Below, piece after piece: positions 31,496-40,927 of a DNA stretch of 64,000 nucleotides. The notes beneath the pieces are model-generated. The model saw only the letters and a list, made by a program, of their open reading frames with translations. It searched no databases and was not told the DNA's origin. Within the stretch, counting starts at the first letter, position 1. The number at the start of each line of letters is the position of its first letter. The stretch is from Olsenella timonensis. GTDB taxonomy: Bacteria; Actinomycetota; Coriobacteriia; Coriobacteriales; Atopobiaceae. The stretch spans positions 1,550,001 to 1,614,000 of the forward strand of contig NZ_LT635455.1 in NCBI RefSeq assembly GCF_900119915.1, read 5' to 3'. The translations under genes were made by a program, and so were the position numbers.

Positions 31496-31620
31496 CATTA
31501 TCTGGGTACTTTTTGGGCGATCCCCAAAGTACCTGCATTCTCTTCAACGTCTCTACCTGCGGAAACAATGGCCCTCTTTCTCTGGATACTCGATGCGGCG
31601 GGAAAAAAGTACCCAGCTAT
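31496..31620. repeat. 125-bp element with terminal inverted repeats (type A, copy 1)
   Basis: Left end ATTATCTGGGTACTTTTT (31496-31513) and right end its complement with two mismatches (31603-31620). After the left T-run comes GATCCCCAAAGTA, matched in copy 2 by GGTCCCTAAAGTA. The 90-base core is not alike otherwise. It lies 36 bases after the stop of the MBL hydrolase gene (minus strand), so it would be in that gene's 3' end. It is not coding. See copy 2 at 43647-43784 and the related type B at 14531-14663. Confidence 0.8.
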
Positions 31621-31655
31621 TCTGAATCGGGCCCATGCCCACGCCCGCGAGGCGA

Positions 31656-32492
31656 TCAGAGCGTCACGCGGCTGCCCACATGCAGGTAGCGCACGCGCTC
31701 CCCGAGCTCGTCGCGCAGCAGCGCGAAGGCGTCCGTGCCGGTGCAATGGAACGTGAGGTAGCTCGCCCGCCGCGACGCCAGCTCCCGGGCAAGCTCGCGC
31801 GTGAGCGCCGCGTCCTCCACGGTGCCGCCGCTCGGGTCCATGAGATGGAAGCCCGCGACGACCGTCGTGAGCGGACGGCCGGCCAGCTCCTCGGCGGCGT
31901 CCATGAGGTTCAGGACGCCCCCGTGCGAGCATCCGGAGACCAGCGTGAGGCGCTCGCCCTCGCGCACGAGCAGACTCTGCTCGTGAAGGAAGCGGTCGGG
32001 CGCGAGCGTCCCGTCCCGACGCTCCATCAGACGCCCGTTGGAGCGGGCCGTGGGGTGGTCGCGCCGCGCGGTCGAGAAGAGCGCGAGCCCGCCTCCCAGG
32101 TCGCACCGCTCGCCCGTCAGGCGCACGCGCGGGTCTGACGCCAGCGCCGGGTCCACGCCGATCGCATGGTGGCGCGCCGGCGTCCCGGAGACGTGCTCCT
32201 CGAAGGCGCCCACCCGCACGTAGACGGGAGCGTCGCGCCCGGCCGCCGAGCAGGCGGCGAGAAACGCGGGCAGCCCGCCCCCGTGGTCGTAGTGGCCGTG
32301 GGAGAGCACCGCCAGGTCCGCCTCCGTCACGTCCACCCCGAGCGTCCGGGCGTTGGCGAGAAACGCCTCGTCCGGCCCCATGTCGAAGAGCACGCGACGC
32401 CCGTCGGCGAGCTCCAGCCAAAGGCTGAGCCCGTGACGCGCCGCCAGCCGACTCGAGGGCGTGCCGTTCTCCATCAGTACCGTGACGCGCAT
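31656..32492 (-). CDS. MBL-fold metallo-hydrolase
   Basis: 278 residues. Metallo-beta-lactamase fold with the metal motif HGHYDHGGG near residue 65 and a later SGCSHGGVLN and GFHLMD His. It belongs to the 7,8-dihydropterin-6-methyl-4-(beta-D-ribofuranosyl)aminobenzene-5'-phosphate synthase-like subgroup found in many anaerobes, whose role in bacteria is unknown. ATG 32492 follows GGGGAGG. The stop lies 36 bases from the type A repeat. Confidence 0.9.
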   Translation of the reverse strand: MRVTVLMENGTPSSRLAARHGLSLWLELADGRRVLFDMGPDEAFLANARTLGVDVTEADLAVLSHGHYDHGGGLPAFLAACSAAGRDAPVYVRVGAFEEHVSGTPARHHAIGVDPALASDPRVRLTGERCDLGGGLALFSTARRDHPTARSNGRLMERRDGTLAPDRFLHEQSLLVREGERLTLVSGCSHGGVLNLMDAAEELAGRPLTTVVAGFHLMDPSGGTVEDAALTRELARELASRRASYLTFHCTGTDAFALLRDELGERVRYLHVGSRVTL

Positions 32493-32633
32493 GGCGACCT
32501 CCCCGCCGATCGCGGCCCGTGCGGCACGGGCCCTTTGGGCTAGTTTTCGCCAACGCTCGCCGAGCGCGCGCCCTTCTCGCCGAGCGAGGGGTATAACGCA
32601 GGTAGACGGCAGTCTCTGACGAGGGAGGCAACC

Positions 32634-33107
32634 ATGTACTTCAAGAACATCCTGGTTCCCTACGACGAGTCCGAGCACGCGAAGAGCGCCCTGCACATCG
32701 CGCTCGGCCTGGCCGGCCCCTACCCCGAGGCAAAGGTCCACGTGATGACCGTCATACCCTCCTCGAGCCTGCCCGACCCCACGCTCATGGCAAACGCGCT
32801 CGAGACCCCCTACGCCATGCCGGACCCGGCGAGCTACGAGCGCATCATGCAGTCCGTGGCCGAGAGCGCCTGCGCCGACGCGCAGAGGCTCGTCGACCAG
32901 ACCCGCGACGACGCCCAGTGCGACGTCGTCGCCGACGCCGTGATCGCCACCTCGCCGGTGGAGGGCATCGCGGACTACGTGAGGAGCCACGACATCGACC
33001 TCGTGGTCATGGGCAGGCGCGGCCTCGGCGCGCTGCGCGGGATGATCGGCAGCGTGAGCTTTGGCGTGCTGCGCTCCGTGGACGTCCCGGTGCTCACGGT
33101 GAAGTAG
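32634..33107 (+). CDS. UspA universal stress protein
   Basis: 157 residues, UspA fold. Start YFKNILVPYDESEHAKSALH and end (VVMGRRGLGALRGMIGSVSF) with the G-x2-G-x9-G-S ATP-binding motif. It binds ATP and acts in stress survival. Single gene with GGGAGGCAACC before ATG 32634; a CGCCCTTCTCGCC copy of the recurring word lies upstream at about 32568. Divergent from the MBL hydrolase gene, convergent with the EamA transporter. Confidence 0.93.
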   Translation: MYFKNILVPYDESEHAKSALHIALGLAGPYPEAKVHVMTVIPSSSLPDPTLMANALETPYAMPDPASYERIMQSVAESACADAQRLVDQTRDDAQCDVVADAVIATSPVEGIADYVRSHDIDLVVMGRRGLGALRGMIGSVSFGVLRSVDVPVLTVK

Positions 33108-33135
33108 GCGACCCGACCAGCCCCCGTCGCGCCGC

Positions 33136-34011
33136 TCAGAGGACGGCGACGACGAGGGTTCCCGCCACCATGAGCGCGAGGCCCGCCAGCTCCCGCCGCC
33201 CCATCCGCTCGTGCAGCACCAGCGCCGAGAAGGCCATCGTCACGAGGATGCTCAGCCTGTCGATGGGCACGACCGCGCTCACCGGTCCCGTCTGGATGGC
33301 GTAGTAGTAGCAGAGCCAGCTCGCTCCCGTGGCGACGCCGGAGAGCGCGATGAAGGCGGCCTCGCGCCGGTCTATGCCCGCGAGCTGGCGCTGCTTGCCT
33401 CGAGCGAGGACGATCGCCCATGCCATCACGAGCACCACGCACGTGCGGAGCGCCGTGGCGAGGTTGGACTCCACCCCGTCGACGCCCACCTTCGCGAGGA
33501 TCGAGGTGAGCGCCGCGAACACCGCCGAGAGCACGGCGAAGGCCGCCCAGCGCCGGTCGCGCGACCCGTCGCCCGCGCGCTCCGCGCCCCGCTCGCCAAC
33601 CGTCATGAGGAGCGTGCCCACCAGGAGCAGCCCCGTGCCCGCGAGCTTGACGACGAGCCCCTCGGTCTCGCCGAGGAGCGCCACGGCGAGAAGGACCGAG
33701 AGCGCCGTGCTCGACTTGTCGATGGGCGCCACGCGGCTCACGTCGGCGAGGGACAGCGCCCGGAAGTAGCAGATCCAGCTCGCGCCCGTGGCGAGGCCCG
33801 AGAGCCCGAGGAACGCCATCGAGCGGGCGCTCACCTGCGAGAGGGTGCCCGCCGAGCCGACCACGGCAACCATGAGCCACGCGAAGGCGAGCACCACGAC
33901 GGTGCGCAGCGCGGTCACGAGGTCGGAGTCGGTCTCGCGCACGCCGAGCTTGGCGAGAATCGCCGTCACGCCCGCAAAGAGCGCGGAGCCGCACGCCGCC
34001 AGAAACCACAT
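33136..34011 (-). CDS. EamA/DMT-family transporter
   Basis: 291 residues, ten hydrophobic helices as two EamA repeats (about 1-140 and 150-291). Repeats show APIDKSSTALSVLLAVALLG and VVPIDRLSILVTMAFSALVL, which is the family pattern, with the second repeat closely echoing the first. These carry small metabolites or drugs out of the cell; substrate unknown. ATG 34011 is preceded by GGGAGGCG. Strongly typical of the family, nothing odd. Confidence 0.9.
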   Translation of the reverse strand: MWFLAACGSALFAGVTAILAKLGVRETDSDLVTALRTVVVLAFAWLMVAVVGSAGTLSQVSARSMAFLGLSGLATGASWICYFRALSLADVSRVAPIDKSSTALSVLLAVALLGETEGLVVKLAGTGLLLVGTLLMTVGERGAERAGDGSRDRRWAAFAVLSAVFAALTSILAKVGVDGVESNLATALRTCVVLVMAWAIVLARGKQRQLAGIDRREAAFIALSGVATGASWLCYYYAIQTGPVSAVVPIDRLSILVTMAFSALVLHERMGRRELAGLALMVAGTLVVAVL

Positions 34012-34067
34012 GTCACACGCCTCCCACCCTGGACACGAACAGGCATCGTTGTAGCACAGGAGGATGT

Positions 34068-34769
34068 TTATCTTCTGGTTATCTCCTCGCACGCTCCCCG
34101 TCTGGCGGGGGGCGCCGACGCCGGACGCTCCCCCAGAAGCGCTGCCGCGCTGCCCTCGAGGAGCGTGACCGCATGGCGCGTCAGCTCGTCCAGCGGCAGC
34201 GCGCAATCCGAGAGAAGCCACCACCGGTACATCGAGAAGAGGCCGCCGAGGCCAAACGAGAGCAGCATCTCGAGCTCCGCATCCGAGACGTCGCCCCGGA
34301 CGAGCCCGCGCTCCATGACCTGTCCCACGAGCGGCCGGGAGAGGTGCTCGAACAGCAGGTCGACCGGGATGTGCTCGCAGTAGCGCCGTCTGAGCACCAT
34401 GTTCTGGCTCAGGTGTTCGGCGAGCGCGTCAAAGAAGGTCGTGAGCTCCTCCCCGACGCTGCCCGAGGCTCGCTCGACCTCGTCGAGCAGATCGGAGACC
34501 ACGTCCTCGACGATGGCGTCGAGAAGCCCGTCGATGGTGCCGAAGTGCTGGTAGAACGTCTTTCGGTCCACGTCGGCCTCGCGCGCGACGGCGCTCACGG
34601 TGATCTGCTCGAACGGCGTCGCCATGATCAGCCGGTCGAAGGCGTCCATCATCGCCCTCCGACTGCGACGCACCCGACGGTCCCGGGGCTGCGCGCCCCT
34701 CTCCCCTCGCCCGCTTCTCCCCAAAAGTCCGCCCTCCTGTGGGTTAGGGGCCACGCGCGCCCGCTTCAT
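34068..34769 (-). CDS. TetR-family regulator divergent to radical SAM gene
   Basis: About 233 residues from ATG 34769. An unusually long basic N-terminal extension of about 35 residues precedes the helix-turn-helix (AMMDAFDRLIMATPFEQITV, then AVAREADVDRKTFYQHFG). The C-terminal domain is of the TetR_C_7/YbiH-type with GLGGLFSMYRWWL. The start is uncertain: the first AUG has no clear ribosome site, and translation may begin at the later MMDAF. Divergent from the radical SAM gene, whose promoter region (AATTATTCCACAGATGTG) lies between; control of that gene is inferred. Confidence 0.85.
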   Translation of the reverse strand: MKRARVAPNPQEGGLLGRSGRGERGAQPRDRRVRRSRRAMMDAFDRLIMATPFEQITVSAVAREADVDRKTFYQHFGTIDGLLDAIVEDVVSDLLDEVERASGSVGEELTTFFDALAEHLSQNMVLRRRYCEHIPVDLLFEHLSRPLVGQVMERGLVRGDVSDAELEMLLSFGLGGLFSMYRWWLLSDCALPLDELTRHAVTLLEGSAAALLGERPASAPPARRGACEEITRR

Positions 34770-34870
34770 GGAAGAGACACGCCAATTATTCCACAGATGT
34801 GTGTTTTCTCCTAGATGGGTATAAGCGCCATCGTGCATTCAGGAACCGTCGAGCGATGGAGGGAATGACG

Positions 34871-36313
34871 ATGGCACTTGCCCAGACGGCCGAGCGCACG
34901 GCGCTCTACAGGCTCATCGACTACGTGAACGAGGATCCTGAGGCCCGCATCCCCAAGATCATGGACACGATCGACCGCTACACCCCCGCGTCGGTCTTCC
35001 CGACCCAGCGCGCGGCGTTCAGGGGCGCCATCGACGGCCGCAGCAACTGGTACGAGCTCATCCTCAAGGCGTTCCGCCTCAATCCCGAAGTGCGCGCGCG
35101 GCTGCTCAAGACCCTCATCGTGGACGCCAACATCCTCGCCTGGCCCGTCCAGGAGAGGGCGCGCGAGAAGTACCGCTGCAACATCCCCTGGGCCATCCTG
35201 CTCGACCCCACGAGCGCCTGCAACCTGCGCTGCACCGGCTGCTGGGCGGCAGAGTACGGCCATGCGCTCAACCTCAGCTACGAGGACATCTGCTCGATCA
35301 TCGACCAGGGCCGCGAGCTGGGCTGCCACGTCTACATCTACACCGGGGGCGAGCCACTCGTGCGCAAGGCCGACCTCATCCGCGTCTGCGAGCGCTACCC
35401 CGACTGCGTCTTCCTCTGCTTCACCAACGCCACCCTCATCGACGAGGAGTTCTGCCAGGACATGATCCGCGTGGCGAACTTCGTGCCCGCGATCTCCGCC
35501 GAGGGCAACGAGCACACCACTGACGCGCGCCGCGGCGACGGCACCTACGCCAAGATCGAGCGCGCGATGGACCTCCTGCGCGAGCACGCCCTCCCCTTCG
35601 GCATCTCCTGCTGCTGGACGCGCGCCAACGCCGACGCGGTGGCCACCGAGGAGAACATGGACTGGATGATCGAGAAGGGCGCGCTCTTCTGCTGGTACTT
35701 CCACTTCATGCCCGTGGGCCGCTCCTCCACCCCCGACCTCATCCCCACGCCCGAGCAGCGCGAGCGCATGTATCGCTTCGTGCGCGAGATGAGGCGGGTC
35801 AAGCCGCTCTTCACGATGGACTTCCAGAACGACGGCGAGTTCGTGGGAGGCTGCATCGCCGGCGGTCGTCGCTACCTGCACATCAACGCCGCGGGTGACG
35901 TCGAGCCGTGCGTCTTCATCCACTACGCCAACGTCAACATCCACGACGTGAGCCTCCTGGACGCGCTGCGCTCGCCGCTCTTCATGGCCTACTACGAGGC
36001 CCAGCCGTTCAACACCAACCACCTGCGACCCTGCCCGATGCTCGAGAACCCCGACGACCTGCCGCGCATGGTGGCAGCCACGGGGGCGCACTCGACCGAC
36101 CTCGTCGAGCAGGAGTCGCCCGAGCAGCTGCGCGAGAAGACCGCCCCGGCGGCTGAGGCGTGGAGGCCGGTGGCGGAGCGCCTCTGGGCGGACGAGGGAG
36201 ACGAGCTGCACGAGAGGCGCGCCGACTGGCACGAGGGCCAGGCGGAGACCGACGTCACCCGCCTCGCGCGCGTGGGCCGCGACCTCGAGCGCGACGCCGA
36301 GCCGCGACTGTAG
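34871..36313 (+). CDS. radical SAM protein, SPASM-like
   Basis: 480 residues. The radical S-adenosylmethionine cluster motif CNLRCTGC is at about residue 117, after a helical N-terminal domain. The partner GG(E)P motif (YTGGEPLVRKADLI) follows. The C-terminal region carries Cys residues (GGCIAGGRRYLHINAAGDVEP then C) as in SPASM-type auxiliary cluster domains. The last 60 residues are helical and charged. Related proteins in anaerobes modify peptides or act in haem/menaquinone pathways; the reaction here is unknown. Ribosome site GGAGGG fits ATG 34871 (34856 and 34865 are alternatives). Confidence 0.85.
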   Translation: MALAQTAERTALYRLIDYVNEDPEARIPKIMDTIDRYTPASVFPTQRAAFRGAIDGRSNWYELILKAFRLNPEVRARLLKTLIVDANILAWPVQERAREKYRCNIPWAILLDPTSACNLRCTGCWAAEYGHALNLSYEDICSIIDQGRELGCHVYIYTGGEPLVRKADLIRVCERYPDCVFLCFTNATLIDEEFCQDMIRVANFVPAISAEGNEHTTDARRGDGTYAKIERAMDLLREHALPFGISCCWTRANADAVATEENMDWMIEKGALFCWYFHFMPVGRSSTPDLIPTPEQRERMYRFVREMRRVKPLFTMDFQNDGEFVGGCIAGGRRYLHINAAGDVEPCVFIHYANVNIHDVSLLDALRSPLFMAYYEAQPFNTNHLRPCPMLENPDDLPRMVAATGAHSTDLVEQESPEQLREKTAPAAEAWRPVAERLWADEGDELHERRADWHEGQAETDVTRLARVGRDLERDAEPRL

Positions 36314-36331
36314 GGGCCGCTCGACCAGGGC

Positions 36332-37159
36332 CTAGGGCAGCGGGAGCTCGCCCAGCCACTCGACGGCGAGCTCGAGCCAGCGGGCCACGTGAGGGACCAC
36401 GTCTCCGGGATAGTGCTCGGACTCGGGGGTGGCGAGCGACAGGCCGTGACGCCCCGCATGGAAGACGTGGCACTCATGGTCGACGCCGCGCGCCGCGAGC
36501 GCCGTCGAGTAGAGGTAGGAGTTTCCGACGGGAACCGTGGCGTCCACGGCCGTGTGCCAGAGGAACGTGGGGGGCGTGGCGTCGCTCACGAGGTCCTGGG
36601 CGCGACGCAGCGGCGAGTCCTCCGGGCAGATGCGCGCGATGGCGGCCGGGTCGGACAGCCAGCCGAGGTCGAGGTCGATGGCCGGGTAGCAGAGGATCTG
36701 CCAGTCGGCGCGCGCCCTCCCGGCGGGGACGCCCGCACGGGCGAGAAACGCGTCGTCACGCATGAGCGCCGTGTACGTCGCGGCGAGGTGCGCCCCGGCC
36801 GAGCAGCCCAGAAGCCCGACGCTGCCCTCGTCCACGTGCCACTCGTCCGCGCGGGCGCGAACCGTCGCCACGGCACGGGCGAGGTCAACCTGCGGGGCGG
36901 GCAGAAGCGGCGTCGGGGCGTCGGGCTCGAGGACCGTGTAGTCGAGCACGAAGGCCTGGAGGCCGCGGGCGAGGAGGGCGAGCGCAATCGGTTCCGACTC
37001 GCGGTCCGAGCAGCGCTCGTAGCAGCCGCCGGGGCACACCACGACCGCCGGCCGGCGGCGCGACGCCTGGTCGGTCAAGTTGTCCTGGGAGTAGGCGGTG
37101 AGCGTGGCGGTCTTGGACCCGTAGCCGGAACCCGGAAGCTCGATCTTCTCGATGCGCAT
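36332..37159 (-). CDS. alpha/beta hydrolase, acetyl-esterase/lipase-like
   Basis: 275 residues. The N-terminus binds the substrate as in acetyl-xylan esterase-like proteins (PAVVVCPGGCYERCSDRE oxyanion loop). Nucleophile elbow GLLGCSAGAHLAATY at about residue 130 supplies the Ser; Asp (VDATVP) and His (FHAGRHGLS) complete the triad. It probably cleaves short acyl esters from sugars. ATG 37159 is separated by only 51 bases from the 37.2-kb palindrome. Codon use fits the genome. Confidence 0.9.
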   Translation of the reverse strand: MRIEKIELPGSGYGSKTATLTAYSQDNLTDQASRRRPAVVVCPGGCYERCSDRESEPIALALLARGLQAFVLDYTVLEPDAPTPLLPAPQVDLARAVATVRARADEWHVDEGSVGLLGCSAGAHLAATYTALMRDDAFLARAGVPAGRARADWQILCYPAIDLDLGWLSDPAAIARICPEDSPLRRAQDLVSDATPPTFLWHTAVDATVPVGNSYLYSTALAARGVDHECHVFHAGRHGLSLATPESEHYPGDVVPHVARWLELAVEWLGELPLP

Positions 37160-37210
37160 GGCGCCTCCCTGCCTCGTCGTTTCCCCGCACCCATCATACG
37201 ACCAACCAAA

Positions 37211-37287
37211 CAACCAAAGGGGTCGGGTCCGTTTTGACAGACCAGACCCTAACGAAACTGTCAAAACGGACCCGACCCCTTTGGTTG
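37211..37287. repeat. 30-bp perfect inverted repeat (palindromic hairpin) at ABC ATPase breakpoint
   Basis: Arms 37211-37240 and 37258-37287 are perfectly complementary over 30 bp with a 17-base loop. The inner ends read GTTTTGACAG and CTGTCAAAAC; the outer part holds AAAGGGGTCGGGTCCG. The right arm ends exactly where the reading frame of the truncated ABC ATPase begins. The similar palindrome at 51937-51963 also starts with GTCAAAA. Such arms resemble REP-like or RAYT-mobilised palindromes; no transposase is seen. Confidence 0.85.
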
Positions 37288-37291
37288 CTCG

Positions 37292-38251
37292 TGCGCGACG
37301 TCTGCGACGCAGCGCGCCCGCACGATGTCGGTCATGCTCACGGGCCGGCCGCGGACCGAGCTGCTCACGTGCCGCGACGTCGTGGAGGCGGGGCGCCACC
37401 CGTACACCGGTCGCCTCGGCGTGCTGGGCGAGAGGGACGACGCCGCCGTCACCGCCGCCATGGAGGCGACGGGCGTTCTCCCCCTCGCGGGACGCGACTT
37501 CGCCCACGTGAGCGACGGCCAGCGCCAGCGCGTCCTTCTCGCCCGGGCGCTCTGCCAGGAGCCGCAGGTCCTGCTGCTTGACGAGCCCACGTCCTACCTC
37601 GACATCCGCTCCCAGCTCGACGTTCTGGGCCTGCTGCGACGCGAGGCGCGCGAGCGCGGCACCGCAGTCGTGGCGTCGCTCCACGAGGTCGACCTCGCGC
37701 AGAAGGCAGCCGACCACGTGATCTGCATCAAGGACGGGCGCGTGGCCTTCCAGGGGTCGCCGGGGGAGGTCCTCACGGCAGAGCGCGTCGCCGAGCTCTA
37801 CGACCTCGCCCCTGGCACCTACGACCCCGCCTTCGGCAGCGTGGAACTCGTGCGGCCGGAGGGCGCGCCCGAGGTCTTCGTCATCGCCGGCGGCGGCACG
37901 GGCGCGGCGTGCTTCCGCGCGCTCGCGCGCAACGGCACGCCGTTCGCGACGGGCGTGCTCCACGAGCACGACGCAGACGGCCTGCTCGCGCGCAGTCTTG
38001 CCGCGCGGGCGGTCTTCGAGCGGGACTTCGAGCCCGTGAGCGAGCGAGCGGCGGGCGAGGCCCGTGAGGTCCTTCTCGCCTGCCGCGAGGTCATCTGCTG
38101 CGTTGACGCCTTCGGCTCCGGCAATGCCCGCAACGCCGAGCTGCTCGACGCCGCCCGCGCCGCCGGCATCCCCGTCCGCACGGGGCCTCGCGTCGGTCAG
38201 CGGGCAGGGTCCTCCGGGAGCGTGCCGAGCGACTGCATCCAGGCGATGTAG
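37292..38251 (+). pseudogene. 5'-truncated FepC/FecE-type iron-siderophore ABC ATPase with C-terminal extension
   Basis: In-frame sequence starts around 37292 (TSATQRARTMSVMLTGRP) and from there matches the middle of a siderophore/cobalamin ABC ATPase: TCRDVVEAGRHPYTGRLG, the signature VSDGQRQRVLLARAL, Walker B QVLLLDEPTSYLDI and SLHEVDLAQKAADHV. The whole N-terminal part, with the Walker A loop (about 60-70 residues), is missing and is replaced by the perfect palindrome. The C-terminal extension (VFVIAGGGTGAACFRALARN, then FATGVLHEHDADGLLARSLA) is seen in such ATPases of anaerobes. The end overlaps the lipase gene by 55 bases and may be truncated too. Without Walker A it cannot hydrolyse ATP; no permease genes are nearby, so this is a gene remnant. 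Confidence 0.85.
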
Positions 38252-39537
38252 ACGCTCGGGTAGTGGCCGTAGAGGACCTGCACGGGGTTCACGTCGGCGA
38301 CGAGGTCTCTCACGACGGTGGCACCGCCGCCGAGCGTCGCAAAGTCGTCGGCGGTGGGGACCTCGCGCCCGAGGTCGGCCACGAGCCTGTCCACGCGCTC
38401 GCGGTCCTCGGGGACGTAGGGGCTCTCCACGCCCGTGTTGGCCTCGAAGGCCTCGCGCATGACGGCGTGCCTCTCGTCGAAGCCCTCGTCACCGTAACCG
38501 GGGAGCCACAGGTCACGGCCGTAGCGCTCGTAGCCCCACGACGCGAGCGGCAGCCGGGGCACGAGGTCGCTCGGGTTCATGATGTTGAAGACGTTGTCGT
38601 AGAGCTCGTCGTGCGCCGTGTCAAAGGTCGTGACCCCGGGCGTGGCGAAGGTGTAGCAGTAGATGCCCGAAAGCGGCGCCAGCGCCCGGTAGCCCTGGCT
38701 CATCTCGTCCGCGTACGCGGCGGCGATGTTGGCCGTGGCGGCGCCGCGCGAGTGCCCGGTGAAGAGCAGGCAGATGTCGTCGGTGCCGTCGAGTCCGGCC
38801 TCCTCGGTGACGCGCGCCGCGAGCTCGTCCACGATCTCGCGCGCCGCCTCCGAGAAGCCCTCGTGCGTGATCTCGTCCATCTCGTAGTCGGCCGCGCTGC
38901 CCATGTTGAGGTCGCTCAGCCATTCCGAGCCGTAGCTGCCGCGGATGGACACCAGGAAGAGGGTCTTCTCGGCCCCGCTCGAACTGGTCACGCGCTTGGT
39001 TGCCACCGAGTAGGCAACGACGTCGTCCGTGCCGGTGATGAAGTCGACGACCTCGTCGAAGACCTCGCTCCGATACTGGTAGGAGGCCGTGGAGATCTCC
39101 TCGAAGCCCAGCTCCGCGAGCGCCTGCTCCATGTAGGCGGGCGAGGTCGAGCCCGCCTGGTAGTACGCGGACTCCGAGTTGGCCACGGCGGACAGCACCG
39201 AGCACGTGGTGGCGAGCTCGTGGTTGTAGGCCGTGGGGTCCCGGAAGAACCACTCGTCGTCCCAGGCGACCTCGGTGGAGACGGTCTCCGACCCCGTGGC
39301 CATGCTCGTGAAGTCGACGCGTGCCGTGAAGGCCCCGGTGCGCCCGGTCGAGTCCTCTAGCTCGGAGAACGCGGCCGGGGCCTGGACCACGCCCTCGCCG
39401 CGGCTGCGCTGGTCGAGCCGATGCCACACCGCCGCGAGCAGCGCGATGCCGGCGGCCGCCACGACGACCAGCAGGCCGAGAAGGACGCGCAGCCCCCAGC
39501 GCTGGCGGGGGCGCCCCGTCGGCGCCGTCGCCGTCAC
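38197..39537 (-). CDS. membrane-anchored class 3 lipase-like hydrolase
   Basis: 446 residues. One N-terminal membrane anchor (LRVLLGLLVVVAAAGIALLAA, about 16-36) puts the catalytic domain outside. GHSRG near residue 260 (LLFTGHSRGAATANIAAAYA) is the lipase nucleophile elbow; Asp (NPSDLVPR) and His (GHYPSV) can complete the triad, as in lipase class 3. Start is GTG 39537, overlapping the stop of the CmpB-like permease gene (GTGA), so the two are coupled. A role in lipid or glycolipid turnover on the envelope is inferred. Confidence 0.85.
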   Translation of the reverse strand: MTATAPTGRPRQRWGLRVLLGLLVVVAAAGIALLAAVWHRLDQRSRGEGVVQAPAAFSELEDSTGRTGAFTARVDFTSMATGSETVSTEVAWDDEWFFRDPTAYNHELATTCSVLSAVANSESAYYQAGSTSPAYMEQALAELGFEEISTASYQYRSEVFDEVVDFITGTDDVVAYSVATKRVTSSSGAEKTLFLVSIRGSYGSEWLSDLNMGSAADYEMDEITHEGFSEAAREIVDELAARVTEEAGLDGTDDICLLFTGHSRGAATANIAAAYADEMSQGYRALAPLSGIYCYTFATPGVTTFDTAHDELYDNVFNIMNPSDLVPRLPLASWGYERYGRDLWLPGYGDEGFDERHAVMREAFEANTGVESPYVPEDRERVDRLVADLGREVPTADDFATLGGGATVVRDLVADVNPVQVLYGHYPSVYIAWMQSLGTLPEDPAR

Positions 39538-40841
39538 GCGACGCCCTCGAACGTCTCGTCCGCGACGCCCTCGATCGCGGACTCGTCGGCCCGCACCACG
39601 TCGGAGCGCCCGGCGCCGTCGACGCGCGCGGAGTCATCCGGCGTGATCGTCATGGACTGGAAGCGGTTGGCCATGTAGGCGTCGTCGTAGTGCTCGGCGT
39701 AGAACTCCTCGACCGGCGTCGTCTGCGGGATGCCCGAGAGCCGCTCGAACCAGCAGTCCAGCGCCTCGAGCGTCATGACGCCGTTCACGAGCATGAGGAC
39801 CGCGCAGAGCGTGGTGAGGGAGTAGCGGACCTTCCACGGGATGTGGTTGATGAGCCTGAGCATCCACGGCAGGCAGAGCTTGATCCACACGAAGCCCAGC
39901 GCGCCCCACATGCACATGAAGAGCGTCGAGGTGCGCCCGCCGAAGACGACCGCGACCGGGTCCGGGAAGAGGCCGAAGATCGTGGAGCCGGAGTAGTCCC
40001 AGGCCACGGCGCCAAAGCCGAACTGCATGAACAGGGAGACCGCCGCCTCGAACAGGCCGCCGATCACCGCGGACACGAGGAAGATGATCACGGGATTGGC
40101 CTTGTAGAAGCGGTTGAGCGCCACGGTCATGAGCACCGCGCCAAAGCCGTAGATCGGCGAGAAGGGCCCGTAGAGCAGGCCGGCGCGGTCCTGGATCTCG
40201 CCGGGGGCCACGACGACGAAGTGGTAGACGGTCTCGATGACGAGCCCGAGCACGCAGCAGACCACGAAGACCCAGAACAGGTTGAAGAAGTTGAGCTCGA
40301 TGTAGCCCCTGCCCTCGACGTCGCGCCCGAGCATCCCCTCCTCCGCCGCCTCGCGGTCCACCATGTCGCGCACGTGTCGCTCGAGCGCGCGCTCCCTTCT
40401 CAGCGACGGGTCCACGGTCACGGAGACCGCGACCAGCAGGAGGATCTGGACGACGTCGGGGACGAGCGTGACGTCGGCGCCCTGGAGCATCAGCTTGAAC
40501 AGGACCTGCACCACCGACGCAGCGACGAGCGCGTGCGAGACGCGCGCCGCGCTGCGACGGCTCCCGCGCCGCAGCATGCGGCCGAAGACGATGAGCGCGA
40601 TGCCGTTGGCGAAGGTCACGACGTACGATATGGCGAGAAGGACCACGGGCAGCGTGGGGTCGGTGCCCACGACGATCATCGACGGGTCGGTCTGCAGCGC
40701 CCAGGTCATGAGCGCCGCGAACACCACCACGGCGAAAAGCGTGTAGACTCCGAGCAGAACGCAGAACAGTCCGTAGATCCTGTAGGCGAGCGGCATCCGC
40801 TGCTTGGGCGCGTCGGGCTCGGGCCGAGTCTCTGGGGTCAT
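39534..40841 (-). CDS. CmpB-family (PF06541) ABC-permease-like membrane protein, copy 1
   Basis: 435 residues. Four N-terminal membrane helices (about 25-145) precede a charged segment, then the PF06541 domain: FNLFWVFVVCCVLGLVIETV, GLLYGPFSPIYGFGAVLMTV and AWDYSGSTIFGLFPDPVAVV, at least four more helices. PF06541 is labelled a putative ABC permease but no partner ATPase is nearby. The C-terminal part (SPVEEFYAEHYDDAYMANRF-like stretch) is nearly identical to the paralogue at 52100-53305. ATG 40841 after AAGGAGC. Coupled to the lipase gene. Confidence 0.88.
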   Translation of the reverse strand: MTPETRPEPDAPKQRMPLAYRIYGLFCVLLGVYTLFAVVVFAALMTWALQTDPSMIVVGTDPTLPVVLLAISYVVTFANGIALIVFGRMLRRGSRRSAARVSHALVAASVVQVLFKLMLQGADVTLVPDVVQILLLVAVSVTVDPSLRRERALERHVRDMVDREAAEEGMLGRDVEGRGYIELNFFNLFWVFVVCCVLGLVIETVYHFVVVAPGEIQDRAGLLYGPFSPIYGFGAVLMTVALNRFYKANPVIIFLVSAVIGGLFEAAVSLFMQFGFGAVAWDYSGSTIFGLFPDPVAVVFGGRTSTLFMCMWGALGFVWIKLCLPWMLRLINHIPWKVRYSLTTLCAVLMLVNGVMTLEALDCWFERLSGIPQTTPVEEFYAEHYDDAYMANRFQSMTITPDDSARVDGAGRSDVVRADESAIEGVADETFEGVA

Positions 40842-40927
40842 GCGGGCTCCTTGGGAAAGCGTCTGGAGATGTTCCGTACGGATATAACGATAGCCCAACC
40901 GACCCTCGCCTGACCTGCGCAAACCGT

